From: Ornithodoros turicata | Lineage: Eukaryota; Arthropoda; Arachnida; Ixodida; Argasidae | Assembly (NCBI RefSeq): GCF_037126465.1 | Contig: NC_088201.1 | Coordinates: forward strand, 63,262,879 to 63,326,878 | Direction: 5' to 3' | DNA: 64,000 nt | Part shown: positions 34,113 to 43,900 of the stretch, piece by piece | Position numbering within the stretch: the stretch's first letter is position 1 | How the letters are laid out: each line of letters starts with the position of its first letter | Made by a program: the position numbers and the translations under genes | The notes under the pieces: model-generated | What the model was told of the DNA's origin: nothing | The model's input: the letters and a program-made list of their open reading frames with translations, nothing else | Database searches by the model: none

Positions 34113-34457
34113 TTGTTGCACCAATCAAAGATACAAAATGCGTGCTTTTCTTACATTAAATTAATGCAACAGTGCTGTATGGATAGAAAAAAAAAACTTT
34201 TCGTAGTTTCATCAGCAAACAGACTTTTTAAGCACGATTTGTGTCGAAAGCCCTACGTAGACGACTTCAGAAAATCCTACAGCCGCTCTGAACTATGGGA
34301 ATTTGCTGGTAACAAAGGAGGACAAGGTCTCCAAGATATTTCGGTTTCTTCTGTCTCTGCTAATTGTCCACGAAGTGCCAATGTCGGTGTTGTGAAAAGA
34401 GATATGATTGCAAATGCTCTCACTCAGCTTGAGAGATATTTTGCAAACAACGTTTAA
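34113..34457 (+). other. Open frame with Harbinger-tail-like end
   Basis: The frame closes with GVVKRDMIANALTQLERYF, closely resembling the VKRDSIANAL end of the transposase exon at 33661-33879. The upstream part (LCRKPYVDDFRKSYSRSELW) is not recognised. It may be a duplicated last exon of a related element. An open frame alone is weak evidence. Confidence 0.3.
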
Positions 34458-34479
34458 TTTCTGCTTTTACACGTCATGG

Positions 34480-34746
34480 CTAAATCTTTTCAACGAGTTC
34501 CTCGAACAGGTCGAGGAATCTGTCCATTCGTTTAATCTTTTCGGCATGGCGTACATCAGCATCACGCCGTGCCCTCTTTCTGCGTGCTCCATGCCTTGGC
34601 GTGACATTCACACTATTCTGTGATGAGGCATCGGCAGGCGGCTCTGAGGCTCCTTCCCGAGCATCAGGAGATGATGAGCCAAGCAATCTGCTGCAAGTGC
34701 TCAGCGGAAACACCTCCGATCGCTTTGCAAGTATAGTGTCCATGAC
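34480..34746 (-). CDS. Probable Harbinger partner protein (Myb/SANT-like), last exon
   Basis: PIF/Harbinger elements usually encode a second DNA-binding protein, divergent or convergent to the transposase. Here a minus-strand exon begins after a TTTAG acceptor (34747-34748) and runs to a stop at 34480. It is basic and Ser/Pro-rich, with RRKRARRD, and ends in an amphipathic helix KIKRMDRFLDLFEELVEKI, the usual end of these proteins. The upstream Myb-like exon was not found. It is convergent with the transposase 600 bp away. Identity rests on position and the C-terminal helix. Confidence 0.45.
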   Translation of the reverse strand, partial: VMDTILAKRSEVFPLSTCSRLLGSSSPDAREGASEPPADASSQNSVNVTPRHGARRKRARRDADVRHAEKIKRMDRFLDLFEELVEKI

Positions 34747-34749
34747 CTA

Positions 34750-36095
34750 AAGATTTCAAACATGTACAAAGGCGAGCATATAAATGTACACAGCATTCAT
34801 ACACACATATTGCATGCTATAAAGGAATCCAGCTGGTGACTATACAGTTCATCACAGTGAGACCTGACCAACTATGTTGCTTGTCATTTATGAAATATCG
34901 TTACGTTGTGGTTTGTGTTATATTGGAGAAACAAAAGGATGATCGTATTAGAATCCTCCTCCAATACCTCGCGCCCGCGAAGCCGCCTGACTCAGCTGAT
35001 TGATAAAAGAGATAGGGCGCAGGCTAACTGGTGCATGATGATGAAGGAAACGAATAACCGAGAGACACGGGACACGAAGACAAGCACAAGAGAGCAGCTG
35101 AGTAGATCCCTTTGCTTGTCACTATTGGAACAGGCTTGCCTAGCCGAGGCGCCTGTGGCGCCATCTCGTTGGTCACGCAAGAAATGCGCACGGCGCAAGC
35201 GCAGCAGGACTCTAATGCGCTAAGTTTGTAGGACATCGTGCATAAACTGTCACCTTCACAACTAAACATGTGTTGCAATTCTCTACGCAGTTTTAAAAAA
35301 CATACCACATGTGCAACTTTACATTTAGAGCCAGCAGAAACATACAGCGGGCACGCTTATACCGTTTCCATTTTCGTTACAGCTATATTTTCGTTTCCCT
35401 TATCCGTTTCTGATACCGGCCTCTCGATTTCGTTTCTGTTACGTTTCCGTTACTGTTTCCGGTAATGGAACGGTTACAGAGCTGCGGGAGGACGGCCCTT
35501 CCGGCCCTCTCAGCACCCAGTTTTGCCCAAATGCTGCTTCGGTGTCACGCGTACACACTACACACGTAATTTTGCGTCGTTGGGATGCGCACATCTTGCA
35601 AGATACAAGTATATTTTAAAAATGTAGGAACATGTCTTCAGCCTTCAGTCACTCGGAGTCCGGCACGCCAGCTGGGCGCAACCTTCATCCAATGTCGCAT
35701 TTATAAGCGGACGCTCTCAGAAGTAAATAATACTGCCATGGCCACGGTGAAACGAAAAACAAAAAAAGTACAAAATAAGTAACTAAAAATCGTAGGCTGT
35801 CACCCTCGTGCTATGGTGGAGTATAGTCATATGTTGATGTCATGGAGTTATGAGGACTGGGACGAGGTAAGCGAGGGATGCACCCTCGAGATTGCGCTTT
35901 CTTTCCATGCTCTCGTGTAGTATTTAGAGCATTACACGGAATGGAGTTATCAAAATACAAAACCAAAATAAGAAAAGTCACTCAAATGTCATCGCACAAC
36001 AGGAATAGCCATTACCCGAATTCAATACCGGACGATAAATTAGTTTCCGTTTCTGTTTCCGGTAATGGAGGACCATGGTACGCGTTTCCGTTATC
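34750..36095. other. Intergenic sequence with pyrimidine-rich CGTTTCCGTTA motifs
   Basis: No gene. CGTTTCCGTTAC/TGTTTCCGGTAATGG motifs cluster at 35370-35470, at 36040-36100 and, beyond the gypsy insertion, at 40640-40680. The gypsy element therefore landed inside one copy of this dispersed repeat. Confidence 0.5.
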
Positions 36096-36100
36096 ATTAC

Positions 36101-36247
36101 TGTGGTGTCTCCACCTGTATCTCAGAGCGGAAGAAACTATGTCCGATCTCCTGTAAGCCTGTTCCCAAAAGAAGACTTCCTCGTCTTCCACTTTATTCAC
36201 GTGCCCCCCATGATGTGGCTACATCATCTTCCTCTCACTACACCACA
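36101..36247 (-). repeat. 3' LTR, shortened (147 bp)
   Basis: Identical ends to the other LTR but lacks about 80 bp in two blocks: a TTGTTGTTGCTCCTCAAG stretch between repeated CGATCTCCTG motifs, and a segment after CCCAAAAGAA. LTRs are made identical at insertion, so these are later changes or the two LTRs have different sources. Confidence 0.93.
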
Positions 36248-36332
36248 TCTTCCCCCTTGTAAACCAACTGTTCTGTAACGGAATTAAACCCAAATAAACC
36301 CAACAAAAATCCCACACAAAATTCTAGTTCTT

Positions 36333-38486
36333 TCATGTAGCCTCGTAGCGCACCGGTGGTCGTCGATTCCTTGTACTGCGTCGAAGTGCAGGCAATGGTG
36401 AAGTCACTGGTGCAGATGTAAAGTCCAAGGGACGAGGCAGGGGCTCGGCTGGAGATTCCACGGAAAACCAAGGGTTCCATGTGCGATTCCTGACGCTGGA
36501 TGCTGCCACAGGTGCAAATTTAGATGAATGCCAAACCTTCCCGTTCTCCAAAAGAAAGGACAAAGGGCCACGTCTAGCGATGATTTTCAGAGGAGGGCTG
36601 AATCGGAAAGTACCTTTCCGCTGGCGACGCGGATGACGGACACGCACATAGTCGCCTACAGCGTAATTTCTTGCATGGGACCGACGACGATTGTCTGTGT
36701 AGGCTTTCTGTTTCAACTGGCTCATCTTGACGCGTTCTTCAAGTACCGCACTCTGCGGTGTTGAGCTGTGGAGATGAGTTTGGTTATAACCCGCGATGTG
36801 TAGGCGTGTTCGAAAATTTCTTCCATGAAGTAGAACTGCTGGTGGCACTCCCGTGGTAGCATGCGGTGTTGCTCTGTATACTGTGAGGTACTCCAGAACC
36901 GCAGCAGAAATAGGCTTGCTCTCCAATGCGCATAGTTGAATGATGTTCTTCAAGACACCATTAAATCGTTCGACCAACCCGTTTGCTTGAGGGTAGTACA
37001 GTGATACGTTGGAATGCCTAATGCCACGCTGGTGCAGAAAATCCTTGAATTCTGTTGCAACAAATTGAGGACCATTGTCAGTAACGATTTCGTCCGGAAA
37101 GCCTTCTCTGCTGAATACGTGTTTAAGAAAGTTAGTAATCGCAGATGTTGTAACTGATGAAGCGAAAGCAATCTCAGGCCATTTGCTGTGGTAATCTACC
37201 AGTGTGATGGCGTACCTGCAATGAGCTGGTAAATGGTCGAAAGGTCCAACAATGTCGATAGCAAGTTTTGACCACGGTGCAGTTGGGAACGGGACTGGGT
37301 GCAGTGGTGGCACACTTGTTTTCGCGGATTTGTCAGCAGACTGACAAACGTTGCAAGAGCCGACGAGTTGTTCCACTCGTTTATCCATGCCAGGCCACCA
37401 GTACTGCTCTCGGAGCCTTTGTTTTGTGCGGACAATCCCAGGATGAGTCTCATGAGCGAGCTCCAGGAAACGGCTTGTCAACGCCATGGGCACAATCACA
37501 CGATCACCTCGTAACAAAAGTTCGTTCATGACTGAAAGTTCTCCACGACATCGATAAAACGGAAGAATGTCTTCGGAGCGTGATCCTGAAGATGGCCACG
37601 AGTCATTCTTCACGTGCTGCATTACCTCTTGCAATATGGGATCGCTGCGTGTGGCGCTTTGTATCTCTTGCTTCGTTACTGCAGACACTATGCAAATTAC
37701 TTCTTCCTCCGAAGTATCTTGCGCTGACAAGGGAAGTCTTGAAAGAGCATCGGCGACACAATTCTCGGCGCCTTTCTCGTATTGTACGGTGAAGTTGTAG
37801 TAGAACAAACGTGCAGACCACCTCGAAATGCGTAGAGGACGATGCCCTGAACCTTGCGAACCAAGCAGTGTAACCAAGGCCTTATGATCGGTGCATAGTG
37901 TAAATGGTCGACCCCACAGGTATATATGCCAGTATTCACATGCCCAAAGGCATGCCAGGGCTTCGCGTTCACCCACGGAGTATTTTCGTTCTTGTTCCGA
38001 TAGTGTACGTGAACCAAATGCAACGGTTCGGAGCTGTGAGCCATCGTGCTGCTGAAGAACTGCACCCAACCCGTACGAGGAGGCATCAGTTGTAACGGTC
38101 ACTGGAAGGGTAGGATTGAACATGGTGAGATTCGGGCAGGTCACCAAAAGCTTCTTCACTCGGTTGAAGCCCTGGTCAGCAGCAGCAGTCCAAGCAAAAG
38201 GCTGCTTTCCGCGTAGCAGCTCACGCATCGGCTCTACCACTTCGGCATAATGGGGTATGAACTTTGAATAATACCCAGCCAACCCGAGGAATGAGCGAAG
38301 CGACTTCAGGTCCTTTGGAGCTGGTGCCTTTTCAATGGCGGTAACTGCTGTCTGTTGCGGTAGTAATCCCGAAGAAGTGACTGTGTGACCCAAAAAAGGT
38401 AATTCACTGACATTAAACAGACATTTGTCGTTGAGTTTGAGTCCCTCGGAAGCAAGGCGTCGTAAAACGGCGCGGACGTTCTGCAT
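36333..38486 (-). pseudogene. Gypsy pol, second part: reverse transcriptase end, RNase H, integrase
   Basis: Same frame as 38558-39521 but downstream of an in-frame UGA (38556-38558). The open reading resumes immediately and includes the reverse transcriptase YIDD box at about 38535-38524, before the first ATG at 38486. RNase H: TDASSYGLGAVLQQ, REALACLWACEYWH and TDHKALVTLL. Integrase zinc finger: HETHPGIVRTKQRL with CNVCQSADK. Catalytic D,D,E: LAIDIVGPF, VTDNGPQFV and YYPQANGLVERFNG. A C-terminal module (VGDYVRVRHPRRQRKGTFRF) follows; no chromodomain seen. The stop codon just before YIDD would prevent full-length pol unless read through. Confidence 0.93.
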
Positions 38487-38555
38487 GTGTTCTTCCTCCG
38501 TTCGGCCGTAAATGATGATATCATCAATGTAAAATAGTACTCCTTTGCAACCTTG

Positions 38556-39521
38556 TCATACCAGGGTCATCATGTGCTGAAAAGCGGACGGTGCGGAAGC
38601 AAGGCCAAAACACACTCGTTTGAAACGGAAAAGTCCTTCGTGTGTTATGAAAGCAGTCAAGTCGCGGCTGTCTGGGTGGAGTAGGACTTGGTGATATGCA
38701 GAAGCTAGATCAAGCTTCGTGAAGCGTTTGGCGCCAGACAAAGCGTTCAAGAGTTCCTCTGTGTGAGGAAGAGGAAAACAATCTGGAACTACTGCCTTGT
38801 TTGCCTCCCGAAGATCGACGCAAAGACGGATGTTGCCATTCTTTTTCTTGACAACAACGATCGGAGACACCCATTCAGATGCTGTTATCCTTTCAATAAT
38901 ATCATCCGCTTCTAATCGTCGAAGTTCCTCAGACACTTTCTCGCGTACAGTTTGGGGTAGACGTCGGAACTTCGACGTCACCGGCGCAACATTGTGACGC
39001 ACTGTGACTCTGTGCACGTAGTTTCTTGCTAAACCAGGTCTGCCGTCGAAAAGTTGAAAGAATTCTTCTGTGAGCTCCGCTGGCAAAGGTGTTGAAGTTG
39101 TAGCTGTGTTGAAACATGAGAGTTGCATGCCGTCGATGTTTATTCCTAAGGACGTAAGTGCATCCAGACCCAAAAGTGAAGTGCCATCCTGCACAACGTA
39201 AAATACGAGGCACGTCGCCTTATCTTTGTAAGCTACTTGCGCTGGAAAGCATCCCAGTACTGGAATATGGCGTTTCGAGAAGTCCAGTAGGCGAACAGTT
39301 GCCGGCTGTAACGGATGCTGCGACGCAAACATGGAGTCGTACGTGTCATGGCACATAACTGACACTGAAGAACCTGTGTCGATCAAAAACTGCATGCGTC
39401 TGTCTTCAACGTTCAGCGTAACGTATATTCCAGTTTTCGTCTTCTCCCGGGTGTGAAGTTGTAGCACCGTTGGGTTTGTGTCGAAGATTTCTGCCTCTCC
39501 AGGCGACTGCGATGACGTCAA
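38556..39521 (-). pseudogene. Gypsy pol, first part: protease and reverse transcriptase fingers/palm
   Basis: Aspartic protease with FLIDTGSSVSVM near the start. Reverse transcriptase follows: ERITASEWVSPIVVVKKKNG, RLCVDLREANKAV, FTKLDLASAYHQVLLH and VCFGLASAPSAFQHMM. It ends at an in-frame UGA (38556-38558), just before the catalytic YIDD. Overlaps gag by 116 nt and lies in the +1 frame relative to it. Confidence 0.93.
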
Positions 39522-40329
39522 TTGTCGAAGAGATTTTGTAGATCGGCATACAGGAGCAATGTCCTACCTTCCCGCAGGAGAAACATTTCTGGTTTCGTGC
39601 TTTACACGATGGCGAATTAGCGAGGTGAAAGGAAGACCCGCAACGATAGCAGTGAGATCCTGCTTGAGTGTGCGGTGGCTTCAACGGTCCAGTCTTCTGT
39701 CGGTTGCTGACGGATTTCTTCGTGCTTTTCTTGAAAAGACGTTGAACTGTATTTTCAGTAGTATTCGCGAACTCTCTTGCGTCTCGGTGAACTTGTTCCA
39801 GCTGGCGTGCAATCTGTACTGTTCTCGCCAAAGTAAGCGACGGTCCTTCCAGAAGTAGACGATCACGTAAGTGCGGAATGTTTGTAGACTCAACGATTTG
39901 GTCACGAATCATAAGATCCGAAGTCGATCCGAAATCGCAGGTATTTGCAAGTTTCCGAAGTGCAATGACAAAATCATCAAGAGATTCGCCGTATTGCTGG
40001 CCACGCTGGCGGAAACGATGACGTTCGGCGATAGGGTTAGCTGCAACTGCGTAGTGCAAATCCAACTTCTGCAGAGCACTATTGTACGCATCAGTTTGTG
40101 AAGAACCAGGAGCTTCTGAATCTGCTGAAGGCGAAGGTAGTAGGTCGAAAAGTCGTTGACCTTCAGTGCCTAAGCAATGATACAGGATTGCCGCCTTGCG
40201 GGCTACTGCTGCGGACTCAAAACCAGCGGCGAGCACGTAGTTTTCGAACGTCTTCCGCCATGACTGCCATGGCATTGCTGGCCTCCCAGGCGTGGACAGA
40301 AAGAAAGGCGGTGGAGGTAAACCAGACAT
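39406..40329 (-). CDS. Gypsy gag
   Basis: Begins MSGLPPPPFFLSTPGRPAMP about 60 bp inside the 5' LTR. A helical capsid-like region (WQSWRKTFENYVLAAGF, RHRFRQRGQQYGESLDDFVI) is followed by two zinc-knuckle-like motifs, CYRCGSSFHLANSPSC and CFSCGKVGHC. The spacing to the last Cys is off in both. In the second, the expected final Cys is read only in the +1 (pol) frame, so the gag tail after about 39560 is probably an out-of-frame extension. Structural protein that packages the element RNA. Confidence 0.85.
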   Translation of the reverse strand: MSGLPPPPFFLSTPGRPAMPWQSWRKTFENYVLAAGFESAAVARKAAILYHCLGTEGQRLFDLLPSPSADSEAPGSSQTDAYNSALQKLDLHYAVAANPIAERHRFRQRGQQYGESLDDFVIALRKLANTCDFGSTSDLMIRDQIVESTNIPHLRDRLLLEGPSLTLARTVQIARQLEQVHRDAREFANTTENTVQRLFKKSTKKSVSNRQKTGPLKPPHTQAGSHCYRCGSSFHLANSPSCKARNQKCFSCGKVGHCSCMPIYKISSTIDVIAVAWRGRNLRHKPNGATTSHPGEDENWNIRYAER

Positions 40330-40391
40330 GGTACGGCCGAGGTCAAGAGAAGTAGTATTAGGTTCTCACCAGGCTCGTCGCCAAAAATTAA

Positions 40392-40618
40392 TGTGGTGTC
40401 TCCACCTGTATCTCAGAGCGGAAGAAACTATGTCCGATCTCCTGTTGTTGTTGCTCCTCAAGCGATCTCCTGTAAGCCTGTTCCCAAAAGAACACTTTCT
40501 TCTCTTCTTCTTCTTCCACCACTAGGAACAGTGGCCACCAGCCACTCTTCCTCGTCTTCCACTTTATTCACGTGCCCCCCATGATGTGGCTACATCATCT
40601 TCCTCTCACTACACCACA
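40392..40618 (-). repeat. 5' LTR, full length (227 bp)
   Basis: TGTGGTGT...ACACCACA ends. Carries the promoter for the minus-strand element by position. Confidence 0.95.
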
Positions 40619-40714
40619 ATTACCATCTCCAATTTCGGTAATATACCGTTTCTGTTACTATTATCGTTACCCTTCCCTGAATTTGGAACGCAGCCATAAT
40701 AGAGATAAGTGGCT

Positions 40715-40886
40715 GGAAACGGAAACGAGATTGGGATGATCCACTATTCTCTTGAAGGGAGGGTCGGTACGCACAACGGATGCGTTCGCCGCACCGCATC
40801 GTTTATCTGAAGCATCCGTTGTCCGTACCAACACTGCCAACACCCCCTTCAACGGGATAGTGGATCATCCCAATCTCGTTTCCAGC
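40715..40886. mobile_element. Small palindromic MITE just upstream of TTK
   Basis: Perfect 27-bp inverted repeats at 40721-40747 and 40857-40883, beginning GGAAACGAGATTGGGATGAT. The interior also pairs (GGTCGGTACG with CGTACCAACA; CAACGGATGC with GCATCCGTTG). Only about 100 bp separates it from the TTK start codon. Confidence 0.85.
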
Positions 40887-40982
40887 TATCTATCTATCAG
40901 CGCCAGATGACACGCGCTCCGCTGTTCGAGACAACCACGGTAGCTGTGCGCGCGACGGGATTCTACTGCTGATCTGTACGTC

Positions 40983-43900
40983 ATGACAGAAGAGAAATTT
41001 TCTTGCAAAACGTTCCTTGCATCGTTGAGGTAATCAATTCGCTTCGAATATAATACCCCTCCAGAATTAATCACGTGTTCTAGTAGGCACCATAATCTTG
41101 CATAATGTGCAATGTAAAAACCCCGAGACTAGGGAACACGAAGGGACAGACACAACACGAAGTCTCAAGAGAGACCTTTTTGAGACTTTGTGTTGTGTCT
41201 GTCCCTTCGTGTTCCCTAGTCTCGGGGTTTTTACATTATGCATCATCTTCACCAGCTCGCTTGCTTCCTAGCCATTTTTTCATTACCATAATCTTCACAT
41301 GTTTGTAGCCGTGATGCAAGGGTCGTAAGCGACGATGGCATTGCAATTCCATCAGCAGAGAGCCTACAAGATGTCAAAGAAAACCTGCCAGTCCCGGGGA
41401 CACCAGTAAAGTCGTCCGAGGCAAGCGTGACGGTAACATGTTCAGGCACGCTGCAGTGTGTGACTTACTGCAAAATTTGTTTTCGTTTTCATATATTGCA
41501 GAGACCAATCGCCACAAAAAGTGCGCTGTGTACGATATCGGACATTTTGAATATGAAAACACCTGAATTTCGACCGTGCGTGCCATGCTCAAAAACGAAG
41601 TATGTTCCATATGCTGTACGAGTGTGAAGTACCCACAGCGTCCACAACACATTTAAATTTCTTTGCATGCCAAAGACAAGTCCTAAGCGACGAAATGCCA
41701 GCAACTGGTGCTAGGAAGAAGTTGTATTCCTGTTTGGTGCCCAGCTGTTCTGCTAATGCAACAGAGGTAAAGACATTTATTTTATAATTTTTTCAAGCAA
41801 CCAAGCTGTAGCATGAGACTAAAAGTCTTAAGCGTGAGATTACTTTCGCATCAGTAGATATTGATAGAACAAGGAGGCTTTACGATGGGTGTCCCTAGGA
41901 TTCCTTCCAGGGGAGGGCAAAGAACAGTGAGGGCACTCTGATATGGAAGGATCAAGCTGGTGGCATTCTGGATAAAGATAACGGACGAGTGCAGAACCTT
42001 CATGCAGTGGCTGTGACGAAATGGTTCGGGCAATTCTGGCATAATTTGGACCATGATGACAGACATTAATAGCACTGATTTCGTGGCTCCTGGGACTGGC
42101 ACTAGGACTCTTGCCAGCTGTGTTAGCATATGCATGTTCAAGCTGTCTTCAATCAGTTTCTGACGTCTAAAAATTGCAAACCTATACATACCTGTAGCCA
42201 TACCTGTAGCCCTTTTCTACTGTATTGGACTAATTACTCGCAGATATCTTAGCAGGGCTTAATTCTACTAGTAGTACTTGGAGCGGTCTGATTGCATATA
42301 CCTATCTCTGGTCTGGACTAAAGACATCACACACCGTGAACGTCGTTCACTGTGCCCCTTTTGTAGCTTACCTATTTCTTGTTTGTAAGGCTTATCCATC
42401 CAAAGTAAACTGCTAGTGTTCGATAACAAATACCATAAAGTTTAACAAACTTGTTTCTTCCCATAACTGTAGGGTCAGAGAGAAAAGAGCAGTGGAATTC
42501 CGAGTAATTTGTCTGTAAAGAAGGTACAGAAGGAGTATATTCCACCTCTTTTGAGAAAAATGTAAGTGATATCTTATGTACATTAGTCCCTGTTGTGCAA
42601 ATATCACAAGACAGTGGCATTGACTAACATGAAGTAAGTATCAATTTGATTTGCTAGTTTTGTTCAGTGTAATAGAGCTGACATTTTTCAATTTGACACT
42701 GGTTGGGTTTACTCATTTTTCATTTTGATGTAACTAGACGCGAGAACCCATCAATGGTGAAGAATGCAATGCTTGACTTGCAATTATTACGTTCCTCTGA
42801 AGACGATGAGGAGTGTGAAGAGGATGCTGAAAATATAAGTACGCTTGCTATGAGACATTGTTACTGTATTTCTAGCATATGGGGTCTGTTAGTTATGTCG
42901 TGACTAGAGCCCGGATTTCTAGGCACGAAAGACCCTTGTTTTAGGCACCTATAGAAGGTGCTAAAAGTCCTGATTCAGGCACTAAAAATGGCATTTTAGG
43001 CACTATAAATTGATTTTTTTCATCTGTAGCACTGAAAGCACAAAAAAGAAGGTGGATAAACCGGTTTTATCCGCAAGAGCACTAGCGTAAATGGGACTTG
43101 TGACTGTCAAATTTTTTGCTGCACTAAATGCAAAACTTATTGATCCTAGTATGGTCACAAGGCTTCTAGCCATTGCCACCGGTTCCTCGACACTTCTCAG
43201 AAGGACTTGTCGTGGGCGGCATACTGGCGATATGTGAAACGGGCTTCGAGCATCGGATGCTTTAGTGTAACACTAAACTTTCTTGGTCCTCAATCTTTTT
43301 AAGCTTCGCCTTCTAGATTTCGTTTTCAGCATTACCACAAGGCTCGCAATGGTAGCAAATGTGGGGGATCAGGTCTGCTCACACTGGACGCAGTGTCACT
43401 TTCGCTCATGTACCTATGACCCTGACTGCCCACGAGGAGGGCAGCTTGCTAAGGTTGCCAAACTGTAGGGATTGTACTGGACCTGTACCTACCTTCGTAC
43501 GTCATGCCCCCTCGTAGTCATTTTACCATGTGTCAAATTTGTGGAACAAAAAAAAAAGGAGAGAGAAAGAGAGCAAAAGAGATTAAAAAAGGGGCCTCTT
43601 CTAGACGAAAGCAGGCAATAGTGCTGAGTGTTCTGGATTGCGACAGAACACTTACCAGACATGCCTATATTTTTTAATAATGACCTACGAAAAACACAAT
43701 GCTGGAATGGAGAGAAAGAATGAGGAAGCTCTGTACGAGCAGTCAACTTTCAATTCTCAGCTTACATTGCAATACCTTTGAGATACACGCTTCTTTCAAA
43801 CGATCGATGGTTTCAAAAGGATGTGTGACATGATCCATGTCAATTTTGCCTGGACAACGGCATTTCTCCACCATTTTAGGGCCATAATAGGCAAAACAAA

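Larger units (their letters stand above)
36096..40623 (-). mobile_element. Ty3/gypsy LTR retrotransposon, nearly complete, with 5-bp target duplication
   Basis: Minus-strand element between LTRs 36101-36247 and 40392-40618, with exact 5-bp duplication ATTAC (36096-36100 and 40619-40623). Both LTRs start and end with the inverse pair TGTGGTGT/ACACCACA. A polypurine tract, AAGGGGGAAGA (minus strand, about 36248-36258), abuts the 3' LTR. A possible primer-binding site starting TGGCGACGAGCC (minus strand) lies six bases inside the 5' LTR. Gag, protease, reverse transcriptase, RNase H and integrase are present in the usual Ty3/gypsy order, with no envelope gene. Lesions are few: one in-frame stop in reverse transcriptase and a gag/pol frame change. 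It lies 360 bp upstream of the TTK start codon in the opposite direction. Confidence 0.96.

Noticed and set aside
41104..41242. Strong hairpin considered as a transcription terminator
   Set aside because: Eukaryotic intron context, and the same arm recurs singly at 44447; it is a repeat.
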